DNA of 64,000 nucleotides from Desulfopila aestuarii DSM 18488 (lineage in GTDB: Bacteria; Desulfobacterota; Desulfobulbia; Desulfobulbales; Desulfocapsaceae), in the NCBI GenBank assembly GCA_945863875.1, contig CAMBBS010000011.1, forward strand, positions 1 through 64,000, read 5' to 3'. Position 1 is the first letter of the stretch. Each line of letters starts with the position of its first letter. Shown piece by piece: positions 44,045-53,859 of this stretch. Under the pieces are notes generated by a model. It saw only the letters and a list, made by a program, of their open reading frames with translations. It was not told the DNA's origin and searched no databases. A program made the translations under genes and the position numbers.

Positions 44045-45247
44045 ATGACAGAAACAGACAACGAAAGCTTTGAAGAACTGTTCAAAGCTGAAAAAACCAA
44101 AAAGATCAAACACCTGACCCCAGGGCAAAAAATCAGAGCCACCATCGTCGGCATAAACGATGAGACCGCCTTCCTCGATGTCGGCGGCAAAAGCGAGGGG
44201 GTAATCAACAGCTCCGAGCTCAGGGATAAAGAAGGTAATTTCAGCTATCAGGTGGGTGATGAGCTCGATGTATATTTTCTGCAGGCAAAATCGGCCGAAC
44301 AGCTTTTCACCACCTCCATCGGCTCAGGCTCGTCCAATGCCCACCTGGAGGAAGCCTTTCGCAGTGGCATTCCGGTAGAAGGATTTGTCAAAGCTGAAAT
44401 AAAAGGCGGCTTTGAGGTCACCCTTGGCGGCAATGTCCGCGGCTTTTGCCCCTTTTCCCAGATGGGACTTCGCCGGGTCGAGGATGCCGCCAAGGAGTAT
44501 CTGGAAACCCATATGAAATTTATGATTACCCGGTTTGAGGAAGGCGGCCGCAATATCGTCCTCTCGGCCAGGGCGATCCAGGAAGCCGAACGGGCGGAAC
44601 TGCGTGAAAAATTGCAGGAAACCCTGGAGGAAGGGCAGACCGTCGAAGGAGTCATCAGCTCAATCAGGGATTTCGGCGCCTTTGTCGATATCGGCGGCGT
44701 CGATGGCCTCATCCCGATTTCGGAAATCGGCTGGAGCCGGGTGGAAAAAGTAGATGATTTCTTCACCGTCGGCCAGAAAGTCCAGGCGGTCATCAAAAAA
44801 CTGGACTGGGACAAAGACCGGATCTCTCTCAGTTACAAAGAAACCCAGGCCGATCCATGGAACGAGGTAACCGCCACCTTCCAGACAGGATCGACCCATA
44901 TGGGCACCGTCGCACGACTGGCCCAGTTCGGTGCCTTTGTCACCCTGGCTCCGGGCATTGACGGCCTGATCCACATCTCAAAACTGGGCAGCGGGCGACG
45001 GATCAATCACCCCCGTGAGGTGCTGGAAGAAGGGCAGAATATCGATGTGACCATCGAGGCCATAGATCTTGCCGAGAAAAGGATCAGCCTGATACCCGCC
45101 GATTATGTGTCGGCCGAGGCAGAACAGGACAAGGAACGGTCTGAATATAAATCGTTTATTACCAAGGAAAAAAAGCAGCAGCCGAAAAGCGAAATGGGCA
45201 GCCTTGGCGCCCTGTTGCAAGCCAAAATGTCCGAGAAAAAGAAATAG
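44045..45247 (+). CDS. rpsA: 30S ribosomal protein S1-like, four S1 domains
   Basis: A 400-residue RNA-binding protein with four S1 domains. They begin at about residues 26, 107, 192 and 277: GQKIRATIVGINDETAFLDVGGKSEGVI, PVEGFVKAEIKGGFEVTLGGNVRGFCPFSQM, GQTVEGVISSIRDFGAFVDIGGVDGLIPISE and HMGTVARLAQFGAFVTLAPGIDGLIHISKL. A long basic tail ends in KKK. Canonical S1 of many Desulfobacterota has five or six domains, so this may be a shorter S1 paralogue. It has its own strong promoter. Confidence 0.85.
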   Translation: MTETDNESFEELFKAEKTKKIKHLTPGQKIRATIVGINDETAFLDVGGKSEGVINSSELRDKEGNFSYQVGDELDVYFLQAKSAEQLFTTSIGSGSSNAHLEEAFRSGIPVEGFVKAEIKGGFEVTLGGNVRGFCPFSQMGLRRVEDAAKEYLETHMKFMITRFEEGGRNIVLSARAIQEAERAELREKLQETLEEGQTVEGVISSIRDFGAFVDIGGVDGLIPISEIGWSRVEKVDDFFTVGQKVQAVIKKLDWDKDRISLSYKETQADPWNEVTATFQTGSTHMGTVARLAQFGAFVTLAPGIDGLIHISKLGSGRRINHPREVLEEGQNIDVTIEAIDLAEKRISLIPADYVSAEAEQDKERSEYKSFITKEKKQQPKSEMGSLGALLQAKMSEKKK

Positions 45248-45296
45248 CCTTCCCCCGTCGACAACCATACATCAGCCGACAAGAAGTCTTCTGCCG

Positions 45297-45329
45297 GCCG
45301 GTGCCACCGATATCACAGGTGGCACCGGC
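45297..45329. terminator. Bidirectional terminator hairpin
   Basis: A perfect 12-bp stem (45297-45308 with 45318-45329, half GCCGGTGCCACC) with a 9-base loop lies between rpsA and the convergent MFS gene. It would stop transcription in both directions, although no long T tract is seen. Confidence 0.65.
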
Positions 45330-45331
45330 TC

Positions 45332-46516
45332 TCAGTGAGACGCCTTTACCCGATGTTTCTTGTCATGTGCGCCAATCAAGGCCACTGCCACAAGCGACAG
45401 GATTAAAACGGCAGAACCGGTGACAGAGTAGGCGCGACCAATCCCCCAGGCGTCCATACTCAGGCCCGCCAGAACCGCACCGGTAAAAACTCCCGCACTC
45501 ATGGCAAAGCTGAATATGCCCATCATCGTCCCATGGCCGTAATGCGCTTTAGCCTCCATTGAGGCATAGGCGCCGAGCACAGCCCAGATGGCCGCCTCCG
45601 ACATGCCCATGCAGAGATAGGCAATGGCCATACCGGTAAAACTCTCCATAAGCGGGACGGCCAGAATGATCATGCCCAGAACAATGCTGCTCACCAGGAG
45701 AATCAGCAGCTTATTATGTTTGTCGACAATTTTGCCGAAGGGGATCTGCAGCAAGGCATTGACCAGGGTCCTGCAGGCAATAATCATCCCGATCTTCAGA
45801 CCACTGCTCCCCGGCCATTGCGATACGAGCAGGGGCAGAAAGGCCATACTCGGCACCATGATGATCATGGTCGTATAGCGGGACAGGAGAATGCCGCAGG
45901 TTTTATTGTTTGCCAGCATACTGCCGATGCTGGACAGCAATGGCCGGGCAAGGTTTCGCTTTGCGGCAATCCGGCCCGGCATATATAAAATAACCAGGAT
46001 AAAGGCCAAAAAGCTTAATCCGGCCATGGTATAGAAAACCGAAGGCAGCCCCCAGTTATCAGAGAGCAGCCCACCAATGACCGGTCCGCAACCAATGCCG
46101 CAAAAAATCGCAATATTGAGATAGCTCATATATCGCCCTTCCTCGCCCGCCGGAGAGAGAAAGCTCATATAGGCCATAGCGATTGGGACGATCATCGCCG
46201 AGCCGATTCCGTGAAAGGCCCGAATAATGATCAGATCGGGAACGCCGGTCGCATGCGGAATAAACAACCCTACCAGACCGTAGACAAAAAGTCCGGTTAT
46301 GAGAAAGCTTTTTCTCCCCCACCTGTCTGACAAATTGCCAACCACCGGCTGCAGCAGTCCCCGAGTAATGGAAAAGGCGGCGATGATCATGCCGAGAGCA
46401 AAGCCGCTTGCGCCCAGCTCTCTGGCAAAAATCGGCATCACCGGGACGATGATGCCGATGCCGAGCAAGGCGATAAAAACAGAGAGAAGTAAGGTGATGA
46501 GGGTATTATTTTGCAT
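45332..46516 (-). CDS. MFS transporter
   Basis: A 394-residue major facilitator with 12 hydrophobic segments. The N-terminal MFS signature is PVVGNLSDRWGRKSFLITGL between helices 2 and 3, and the symmetrical one is FGKIVDKHNKLLILLVSS. The length and lack of large loops fit drug:proton antiporters of the DHA1 type. The substrate cannot be told. The 3' end is shared with a hairpin terminator, and the DUF523 gene lies about 100 bases upstream on the same strand. Confidence 0.88.
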   Translation of the reverse strand: MQNNTLITLLLSVFIALLGIGIIVPVMPIFARELGASGFALGMIIAAFSITRGLLQPVVGNLSDRWGRKSFLITGLFVYGLVGLFIPHATGVPDLIIIRAFHGIGSAMIVPIAMAYMSFLSPAGEEGRYMSYLNIAIFCGIGCGPVIGGLLSDNWGLPSVFYTMAGLSFLAFILVILYMPGRIAAKRNLARPLLSSIGSMLANNKTCGILLSRYTTMIIMVPSMAFLPLLVSQWPGSSGLKIGMIIACRTLVNALLQIPFGKIVDKHNKLLILLVSSIVLGMIILAVPLMESFTGMAIAYLCMGMSEAAIWAVLGAYASMEAKAHYGHGTMMGIFSFAMSAGVFTGAVLAGLSMDAWGIGRAYSVTGSAVLILSLVAVALIGAHDKKHRVKASH

Positions 46517-46617
46517 TGCCGTTGGCTATACTGCTCTGTCGATCCTGCGGCAACCGGCAGCAGACGGGCAGTCCAGACCGGAAAGTGACGGCAAAATGGT
46601 TGGTATAAGACAGCTTC

Positions 46618-47568
46618 CTAGGCATGATTGAGCAGCTTCAACTGCAGGGGATGAGGATCGAGATAGTGCTGGTTGGCCAGATATTCCTGTTTGAATTTTT
46701 TCGCAAAAAATCGCATCAGCGTCAGGGGAACAATCAGCGGTATCATACCCTGATGGTATTGATCAAGTATCTCCAACACCTCCTCCTTCTCAAAAGGCGA
46801 GAGATCGTTCTTGAAATAGCCAAGAATATGGCTCAATACATTGCTGTGTTTTTTGATGGTGCTCCTTTTTTTCAGAGCACTCATCAATAATTCTTCATAC
46901 CGGTCAAATAGTTCATTTATGGTCAGATCTTTGGCCTTGGCGACCAGTCGCCCCATTTCCCGGTAATCTTTTTCACTATGCGAGAGAAGCAGCAGTTTGT
47001 GCGTCGTGTGAAAATCAACCAGACCACCCCGCCTTTTGGCCGTCGCCACCAGCTCTCGCCACCTTCTATGGACAAAAATCCGCTGAATAAAATTTTCCCT
47101 TAGTACCGGATCATTGAGCCGGCCGTCTTCTTCCGCCGGCAGAAAGGGGAACTGCGCCATAAAAGCCCTGGCAAAAACACCGACGCCGTTATTACTCGGC
47201 ATCCCTGTTTCAGAATAGACCTTGACCCGTTCCATGCCGCTGCTGGGGGACATCCGTTTGAAGACAAAACCATCAAGCTCTTCCTTCGCCAGCGCCTTGA
47301 TCCGCTCGGCGGCCCAGCCCTTCATCTGGCCGGTATAATCTATGCCACTCTTTCTCGTCACCAAGCGCGGATCAGCCGGATCACCGACAAGCCGCATCGC
47401 TTCGCGCGGTGTGGAGAGCCCGCACTCCACCTCGGGACAGACCGGCACATAATCGACATATTGCCCCAGAGTATCGGTCAGGAATTTATCGTGCTGGTGT
47501 CCGCCGTCGTATCTGACGTTGTTGCCGAGCAGGCAGGAACTGACCCCTAATCTGATTTTACCATCCAT
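46618..47568 (-). CDS. DUF523/DUF1722 protein
   Basis: A two-domain protein of 316 residues. The DUF523 domain (residues 1-150) begins with IRLGVSSCLLGNNVRYDGGH and has CPEVECGLSTPRE and FVFKRMSPSSG; Cys residues here are conserved in the family. The DUF1722 domain (about 190-305) has VDFHTTHKLLLLSHSEKDYREMGRLV. The fusion is common in bacteria (YbgA-like). No biochemical role is established; some members are linked to repair of light damage. Confidence 0.85.
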   Translation of the reverse strand: MDGKIRLGVSSCLLGNNVRYDGGHQHDKFLTDTLGQYVDYVPVCPEVECGLSTPREAMRLVGDPADPRLVTRKSGIDYTGQMKGWAAERIKALAKEELDGFVFKRMSPSSGMERVKVYSETGMPSNNGVGVFARAFMAQFPFLPAEEDGRLNDPVLRENFIQRIFVHRRWRELVATAKRRGGLVDFHTTHKLLLLSHSEKDYREMGRLVAKAKDLTINELFDRYEELLMSALKKRSTIKKHSNVLSHILGYFKNDLSPFEKEEVLEILDQYHQGMIPLIVPLTLMRFFAKKFKQEYLANQHYLDPHPLQLKLLNHA

Positions 47569-47755
47569 GTCCTCTCCTTTTCTGTCTATGCTCTTTTAAA
47601 ATCCCAAGGTAACGGTAAAGATGCTTGACATCTCTCCTAAGCTCAGCGATATTGCCTTTGCACAAGGTAACCTGTAAGGTTTGCGCTTTCTCGTTTTTCC
47701 TTAAATCCGTACCAGCCTGTCCGGCCGGCAACATAACCAAGAATGAATCTAAACC

Positions 47756-49801
47756 ATGATTCGAGTTTATAACAGTAGAAATTGCTCTCTGTATATCCCA
47801 TTCCTTTTCTTATTGGTATTTTCTTTTATAGCGTATATTTACATTGACAGAGTCGCCAAGCTTGACAATAAATATTTTGCCACCCACGCCGCTATCCTCG
47901 CCGACAACATCTGGGCCCTCAATCAAAGTGGCGCCGGCGGCTACCTGCAGCTCGCCGTAAAAGCCAACCATTACAAATCACTTGCCGTTTCCATTCCAGG
48001 TGACAGCTCGTATATCTCGGTCGCCAGCGCCCCTTTAACCGGCCTGTCATCCTTGCTCTACAAGATACAACTCATCGGGGTAAAAAAACTTTCTCAGGAA
48101 ATCACCCATGACGGACAGATCATCGGCTTGCTCACTGGAGAAAAATATATCCGGGTTATCTTCCCATTGTTCAATATTCTTGTTTTTCTTCTCCTCATCA
48201 CCCTGACCGTGATTTTCATCATCCATCTTTTTCACAACAGGAAATTTCTTGAGCAGGAAGTCCTGGACAGGACGCGCAACCTGCAGGAGAGTGAACGCCG
48301 ATTCCACGACCTTGTCAATCTTCTGCCGGAAATGATTATCGAGACAGACCTGACCGGAAATATCACCTATGCAAACAAGGTGGCGAGAGATCATCTCCAG
48401 CGTTCATCTGAACAAAACATCGCCGTCAATTTTTTCCAGCTCATCGCAGAAGAAGAACGCGAAGAGGCAAAAAGTATTTTTCAGGATTCTCTTCAGGGAA
48501 AACGATCGGAACTCATTGAGTTTACCGCCAGAGATAAACATGACACCACCTATCCTATACTTCTTCGTTCCACGCCGATCAAAAAAGATGACCGTGTTTG
48601 CGGCGCCCGGATGATTGTCGTCGATATCACCGAGCAACGATTGCTGGAAAAACAGCTGAACCGGGATCAGAAGATGAAAGCTATCGGCCTGATGGCGGGG
48701 GGGGTTGCCCACGACTTGAACAATATCCTGTCCGGCATCATCAGCTATCCCGAACTTCTCCTCCTTGACCTTGCCCCGGACAGCAGTCTGCGACGGCCCC
48801 TCGAGGCCATTCGCCGTTCAGGTCTCGACGCCTCGGAAGTCGTCTCCGACCTGCTGACCGTCGCCAGAGGGGTCGCCGCCAACAAAGAAGTTATCGCCCC
48901 AAACGAATTCATAGAGACCTATCTCAAGTCTGCAGATTTCCTGCAACTCCAGACGAGATATCCACTTGTTAATTTTACAACATCTCTTGCGCCGGAGCTA
49001 CGAAACATCTCCTGTTCTCCTATCCATATCCGCAAATGTCTGATGAATATCATCACCAACGGCGCGGAAGCCATCCATGGTGAAGGGACCATCTCGATAG
49101 TCTCCAGCAACGGGGGACGAGGTTTTCCCCAGGCCAAAAACAAGCAGCATATCGCCAAAGGAAAATTCAGTAAAATAGCCATTCACGATGATGGGTCGGG
49201 CATTGCCGCAGGCGACATGGATCATATTTTTGAACCGTTTTACACGAAAAAGGTCATGGGCCGAAGCGGCACCGGGCTTGGTCTTGCTGTGGTCTGGAAT
49301 ACCATGCGCGACCATGGCGGCACGGTCAATGTCATCAGCAGTACGCAAGGAACGACCTTTGAGCTGTATTTTCCCAGCGTCGAGGCGGTCACGGCACCAC
49401 GTCAAAAACCAAAAGACTGGCGCAGCTATAAAGGCCGGGGACAGACAATCCTGGTTGTTGACGATGAACCGGGTCAAAGGGAGATTGCCGCCCAGTTGCT
49501 GACATCCCTGGAGTACGCCGTGCACACTGTCCCCTCCGGGGAGGAGGCGGTAGAATATGCCCGGAAATATCCCACTGACCTGATGGTCCTTGATATGATT
49601 ATGGCACCGGGACAAAATGGGCGAAAGACATTCGAGCAGATCCTGAAAATCCACCCACGACAAAAAGCAATTATCGCCAGCGGCTTTGCCGAAGACGACG
49701 ACGTCCAGGCCACTCTGACAATGGGTGCCATGGCATTTGTGCAGAAGCCGTACACTCTTGAGCAGATTGGCTCGACGATCTATAACATTCTCCACCGGTG
49801 A
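47756..49801 (+). CDS. Hybrid histidine kinase with PAS and receiver domains
   Basis: A 681-residue membrane sensor kinase. Two transmembrane helices (residues 10-30 and 130-155) bracket a periplasmic sensor region of about 100 residues without a named fold. A PAS domain follows (FHDLVNLLPEMIIETDLTGNITYAN). The dimerisation His is in GGVAHDLNNILSG (H319), and the ATP-binding part has IHDDGSGIAAGDMDHIFEPFYTKK and GTGLGLAVVWNTM. A C-terminal receiver domain has Asp 613 in LVVDDEPGQRE ... VLDMIM. No response regulator gene is adjacent, so the receiver may pass the signal to another protein. It is convergent with the PAS-LuxR gene. Confidence 0.9.
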   Translation: MIRVYNSRNCSLYIPFLFLLVFSFIAYIYIDRVAKLDNKYFATHAAILADNIWALNQSGAGGYLQLAVKANHYKSLAVSIPGDSSYISVASAPLTGLSSLLYKIQLIGVKKLSQEITHDGQIIGLLTGEKYIRVIFPLFNILVFLLLITLTVIFIIHLFHNRKFLEQEVLDRTRNLQESERRFHDLVNLLPEMIIETDLTGNITYANKVARDHLQRSSEQNIAVNFFQLIAEEEREEAKSIFQDSLQGKRSELIEFTARDKHDTTYPILLRSTPIKKDDRVCGARMIVVDITEQRLLEKQLNRDQKMKAIGLMAGGVAHDLNNILSGIISYPELLLLDLAPDSSLRRPLEAIRRSGLDASEVVSDLLTVARGVAANKEVIAPNEFIETYLKSADFLQLQTRYPLVNFTTSLAPELRNISCSPIHIRKCLMNIITNGAEAIHGEGTISIVSSNGGRGFPQAKNKQHIAKGKFSKIAIHDDGSGIAAGDMDHIFEPFYTKKVMGRSGTGLGLAVVWNTMRDHGGTVNVISSTQGTTFELYFPSVEAVTAPRQKPKDWRSYKGRGQTILVVDDEPGQREIAAQLLTSLEYAVHTVPSGEEAVEYARKYPTDLMVLDMIMAPGQNGRKTFEQILKIHPRQKAIIASGFAEDDDVQATLTMGAMAFVQKPYTLEQIGSTIYNILHR

Positions 49802-49869
49802 GAGAGTATTTTACAGGCACACCAACCATCAAGCTGGATGGATGATGTTGCGCCACCTAAGCCCGGTCA

Positions 49870-49898
49870 ACGGGAAATAAGCCGGGACTCTTTCCCGT
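49870..49898. terminator. Stem-loop between convergent regulators
   Basis: ACGGGAAA (49870-49877) pairs with TTTCCCGT (49891-49898) around a 13-base loop in the 118-base gap between the kinase and the LuxR-type gene. There is no strong T tract. Confidence 0.35.
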
Positions 49899-49919
49899 AC
49901 CCCCTTGAGGTACCAAGGA

Positions 49920-50777
49920 CTATGCCAGAGAAAGCAGATAGGACCTGAGGTTTTTTGCCGTATGGGTCAGCTCGAGCTTCTGGCGCAGACGCTTGCGATG
50001 AAAATCGACCCCACTCGTCGACAGATGCAGGACATCGGCTATCTCCTTGGTCGATTTACCGCTTCGAACCATATTGGCAACTTCTATTTCCTGGGGGGTG
50101 AGCGACATATTCAAGGCGGCGAGACTGTGTAGAAACGGTGATATGATGTCTTTGAGATTGGCCTCGACAATCTCAAGCAGGGTGCGCTGCTTTTCCGTCA
50201 GGCTCCCCTGCAGCAGTTTCTCCAGATACGGCAGCACCAGGCGGTCAACGTTGGCATATATCGTCTCTTCAATCCGGGTTCTATCTTCTTCACGCTGGCG
50301 CAGAAGAACCCGCAGGGCGATATTGGTTTCTTCAAGTCTTTCCCTTTCTCGCCGCAGTTCCGCCTCTTTGACCTGCAGTGCCTCCTGTACCTCCATGATC
50401 GGAGTGATATTTTCATGGGTAACGATGACCCGGTGCACATTCTCATCACGATAGGGCACCACCCGCACGGCATACCATCTTTTTTGGTCCGGAGAATGAC
50501 AGGGGTATTGCATCAAAAATTCATCCAGCTGCCCGGCGAGAACCTTTTGAATACCGTCGGCGACCCGGTCGGCATCATCGTTCTGGTCGGCTCTGGCTCG
50601 TTCACAGATTTTCAGATAATTGGCGCCGATGCTGTCAAAGGAATCAGGCATACCATTTTGCCGACCGTATTCCTGCCAGGACCGATTGGTTTCCATGATG
50701 CGTCCCCTTTCATCGAGAATCGCCACATGGGCCGACATTGAATCGATAACGACCCTGTACAGATCCTGCCCCTGCAT
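49920..50777 (-). CDS. PAS-LuxR transcriptional regulator
   Basis: A 285-residue cytoplasmic regulator. Residues 1-125 form a PAS domain (VVIDSMSAHVAILDERGRIMETNRSWQEYG). A coiled coil (VQEALQVKEAELRRERERLEETN) leads to a linker, and the LuxR/GerE helix-turn-helix occupies about 215-280: LTPQEIEVANMVRSGKSTKEIADVLHLSTSGVDFHRKRLRQKL. The layout is typical of proteins that read an internal redox or ligand signal. The gene faces the hybrid kinase, which also has a PAS domain; the two may act in related pathways. It diverges from pyrC. Confidence 0.88.
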   Translation of the reverse strand: MQGQDLYRVVIDSMSAHVAILDERGRIMETNRSWQEYGRQNGMPDSFDSIGANYLKICERARADQNDDADRVADGIQKVLAGQLDEFLMQYPCHSPDQKRWYAVRVVPYRDENVHRVIVTHENITPIMEVQEALQVKEAELRRERERLEETNIALRVLLRQREEDRTRIEETIYANVDRLVLPYLEKLLQGSLTEKQRTLLEIVEANLKDIISPFLHSLAALNMSLTPQEIEVANMVRSGKSTKEIADVLHLSTSGVDFHRKRLRQKLELTHTAKNLRSYLLSLA

Positions 50778-50936
50778 GGCACGCCTCCTTACATTGATAG
50801 TTTTTGCTGCTGTTACAGTACTGATGTATTATGGATTATCATCGCCCGTGTCAAGACGAACTGCACGGGTATCTCACTATCGGCTCCCGCATTTCATGGA
50901 CATGCCCTACGCCCCCTGCCAAGAATTGCGCATAAC

Positions 50937-50965
50937 TTGACATCTTCCGGCGGGAATGCCATATT
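50937..50965 (+). promoter_or_regulatory. Candidate promoter of pyrC
   Basis: TTGACA at 50937-50942 and CATATT at 50960-50965 are 17 bases apart, 67 bases before the pyrC start. The -35 is perfect and the -10 is weak. Confidence 0.35.
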
Positions 50966-51031
50966 TCCCAGAGCCCCCCGCGTTTAGCGGCCGAGACCAA
51001 CCAAAATGTTTTTTGCAGTAGGCGGTGACAC

Positions 51032-52024
51032 ATGCACATAGTTCTGAATTCCCCCCTCGACATGCATCTTCACCTTCGTGAAGGCGACATGCTGCAGGCG
51101 GTTGCGCCCATGACCACCGCCTCCTTTGCCGGGGCGGTGATCATGCCCAATCTCGTCTCCCCTGTCGACTCACCAGCAAAGGTGCGACGGTATAAAGAAC
51201 AGATTGAAGCCGCAGGCAAGTCTGCTTCTTTTGCCGCCTATATGACGCTGTTTTTCAGAAATTACTCCAGGGCGGAACTGGCGGCGGTCAGAAAGAAAAT
51301 TATCGGCATCAAACTCTATCCGGCAGGCATCACCACCGGAAGCGACAGCGGCGTCACCGATTTTGCCAGCATAGGCGGAACCCTCGCCCTGATGGAGGAG
51401 ATGCAGATTCCGCTGCTGGTGCATGGCGAAGCAGGCGGTTTTGTCCTTGACCGTGAAAAAGAATTTCTCGAGGTGTACCTGCGGCTGGCCGAATCCTTTC
51501 CCAACCTGCATATCGTCATGGAACATATTACCACCGCAGAGGCGGTCGATCTTCTTGACTGTTATCAAAACGTCTCGGCCACCGTCACCCTCCACCACCT
51601 GCTCATCACCCTCGACGATGTTATCGGCGGTCTGATGCAGCCCGATCTCTTTTGCAAACCTATCGCCAAAAGGCCTGAAGATCGAAGGCGGCTGCGGGAT
51701 GCGGTCTTCTCCGGCCACCAGCGGATCATGTTCGGCTCGGACTCGGCGCCTCATCCCAGGCATAAAAAAGAATGCTGCGGCTGTGCGGCCGGAATCTTTT
51801 CCGCACCCGTCGCCTTGCCGATGCTCGCCGAACTCTTCGAAGATGCCGGCCGCCTCGACCTGCTGCAAAGTTTTGTCAGCGATATCGCCTGCAACCGCTA
51901 CGGCCTGCAACCGCCGGCAAAACAGGTCATTCTCGAAAAAAAGCCGTGGCAGGTTCCGGAGCTCTACGGCAAGGTAAAACCATTCGGGGCCGGCCAAACC
52001 CTGCGCTGGTCAATTGCCGCATGA
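51032..52024 (+). CDS. pyrC: Dihydroorotase
   Basis: PyrC closes the dihydroorotate ring in pyrimidine synthesis. The 330-residue protein is the class II type. The metal-binding motif DMHLHLREGDML is near the N terminus, with IIGIKLYPAGITT holding the carboxylated Lys. HGE, HITTAEAV and GSDSAPHPRHKKE provide the further ligands and the catalytic Asp. The length is normal and no other pyrimidine genes are nearby. Confidence 0.95.
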   Translation: MHIVLNSPLDMHLHLREGDMLQAVAPMTTASFAGAVIMPNLVSPVDSPAKVRRYKEQIEAAGKSASFAAYMTLFFRNYSRAELAAVRKKIIGIKLYPAGITTGSDSGVTDFASIGGTLALMEEMQIPLLVHGEAGGFVLDREKEFLEVYLRLAESFPNLHIVMEHITTAEAVDLLDCYQNVSATVTLHHLLITLDDVIGGLMQPDLFCKPIAKRPEDRRRLRDAVFSGHQRIMFGSDSAPHPRHKKECCGCAAGIFSAPVALPMLAELFEDAGRLDLLQSFVSDIACNRYGLQPPAKQVILEKKPWQVPELYGKVKPFGAGQTLRWSIAA

Positions 52025-52112
52025 CAGTACCGGGCGGGGTGACGCCCTATTCAAGCTCATCTCTACCCACTCTGTCGTGGCAGGGCGGCGCATGGCACAG
52101 GACAATGGACAA

Positions 52113-53780
52113 TCACCTCTGACTGAAGGCCTGCGACGGCAGACGCAGATAGTTCTCGAGCAGCTGATTATCATCAAACTCCGCCTGATCAAAATAGATC
52201 ATCTGCGTATTGCGTTGCCGCGGATGGCCGGCATGGAAGAGCCCGGAGGGCGTCAAGAGAAGACACTCCGGACGATGGGCCTCAACCACGAGTCCCTTTT
52301 CATCAAAAAGGCTGTGGTGATACGCGCCAAGTGGCAGATTTTCCAGGACTTCATAGGGGAGAAGCCGGTATGTTCTGTTCTCGGCGCGGCGGTCCGCGTC
52401 GCTCAACGCCGCCGCCGGCCGAACGGTCACCAGCTGATGCTTGCCGGCAGAGTAATAGAGGACAACCTTCTGGGTGGGATCGCCGGCCATGTCAACCAAT
52501 TCGGGCACGACCGCATCGATTTTACCCGGCAAGCTGTTTTCCAGATGGAAGGTTTTCTCGGCTAATTTCTCCGGATACTCCGCACAACTCAACTCTTCCA
52601 GACGAGCGGCTGGAAAGACCTTGTAATAGCAGCCGCAGTTGGACACCGATTCAAACAGCAATGGCCGGTTATCCTGAGTAAGCGTGATGCGCAAGGTCCA
52701 GCCTTCCATCCGCCCTGCCTCGGGATCGAAGGTATGCAGTTTGGGGTGTTCCGGATACCAGAAGGTATAGACCAGTTGCCTGGTCACCGCCCCCTGAATG
52801 CGTTTGCGGTCGACATAGGCGTAGACGGCCGGCTTGTCGGTATTGACATGCGGGGTCACGGTGGAGGACGGAGAACCATCCAGCCAGACCTCGCCAAAGC
52901 GGTCGATGGAGGGGGCATAGCCCGGATTTTCTCGATGTTCCTGGACAAGCACCGGGGCGTAATATTCGAGAAGCGCCCAGTCGCCACCAAGCTGTGCCGG
53001 ATCAGCCGCAGCCGGCAGCGGCTCGGGGCTATAGACTGTCCGCAATAAAAAATCGGGTGCGTGGGCACTCCGGTCGTCGGTCTCGGCATGATACCAGATC
53101 CAGGCATAGACAAACGGCACCAGGGGGCCGGTGGCAACCATGCGCATGGCCCGGCCCTTACTCATAATGGATGTTTCGACACTGGCAACCAGCTTCTGCC
53201 AGTAGGCGTCAACCTTCTCTCGAGTCTGCAGAGAGAGAAAACCGTTCAGCTCCCTGGCGAACTCTTCGGCGGCATGCTTGCGATACCCATTGACGAATCG
53301 CTGCTGCGGCGTGTCCCCGGCCACATCGACATCAAAGTCGGGTTCGTCATCAAAAATATTCGCCTCGTTGGGTACCGTAGCAAGAAAAGCCGCCAGCTCC
53401 TCATCAGTAAGTCTGGCAGCGGCATTGACAATGACCCTGTCGTTCAAGGCGGCCGCCTCACGCAAAAAACCGGCGACGAAACTCTTCTTTGCCTCCAGGG
53501 TCGTTTGCTCATCATACAGTTCCACCTGTTCGAGCAGGGCCCGATTGACCTTGAGGTGCTCAAAGCCGTCAACGCTGAGATATCGGGCGTCGTTGACCTT
53601 TTTCTCCAGGAGAAACTTGTCCTGCGGATCAAGTGGCTCCAGCCGGGAATGCGGCGCCGGCAGATGAAAAGAGGCACAGCCGCCGAGCAGGAGTGCTGCG
53701 ACCATAAGGGGTAAAAAAGAGACAATTGCCCTGCTCCTTTTCCCGACAACCATCATGTGCGACACTGCATATGCGTTCAT
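52113..53780 (-). CDS. Large hypothetical lipoprotein
   Basis: A 555-residue lipoprotein. The basic N terminus is followed by a hydrophobic stretch and lipobox (PLMVAALLLGGC; Cys near residue 35). The mature part has no domain I can name. Its first half is helical, with VDAYWQKLVASVETSIMSKGRAMRMV; the second half is strand-rich with WALLEYYAPVLVQEH, DKPAVYAYVDRKRIQG and QLVYTFWYPEHP, and three clustered Cys (SNCGCYYK and ELSCAEYPEKL). An internal hydrophobic segment, TGPLVPFVYAWIWYH, may be a second membrane contact. It is 79 bases downstream of the U32 gene on the same strand. Confidence 0.6.
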   Translation of the reverse strand: MNAYAVSHMMVVGKRSRAIVSFLPLMVAALLLGGCASFHLPAPHSRLEPLDPQDKFLLEKKVNDARYLSVDGFEHLKVNRALLEQVELYDEQTTLEAKKSFVAGFLREAAALNDRVIVNAAARLTDEELAAFLATVPNEANIFDDEPDFDVDVAGDTPQQRFVNGYRKHAAEEFARELNGFLSLQTREKVDAYWQKLVASVETSIMSKGRAMRMVATGPLVPFVYAWIWYHAETDDRSAHAPDFLLRTVYSPEPLPAAADPAQLGGDWALLEYYAPVLVQEHRENPGYAPSIDRFGEVWLDGSPSSTVTPHVNTDKPAVYAYVDRKRIQGAVTRQLVYTFWYPEHPKLHTFDPEAGRMEGWTLRITLTQDNRPLLFESVSNCGCYYKVFPAARLEELSCAEYPEKLAEKTFHLENSLPGKIDAVVPELVDMAGDPTQKVVLYYSAGKHQLVTVRPAAALSDADRRAENRTYRLLPYEVLENLPLGAYHHSLFDEKGLVVEAHRPECLLLTPSGLFHAGHPRQRNTQMIYFDQAEFDDNQLLENYLRLPSQAFSQR

Positions 53781-53859
53781 AAAGTTCTCTTCTTTTCAGA
53801 ATATGGCGACATCTGGAGGCTACTGCAGGTGGCAGATGCAGCAACAATCTCGACAAGTT

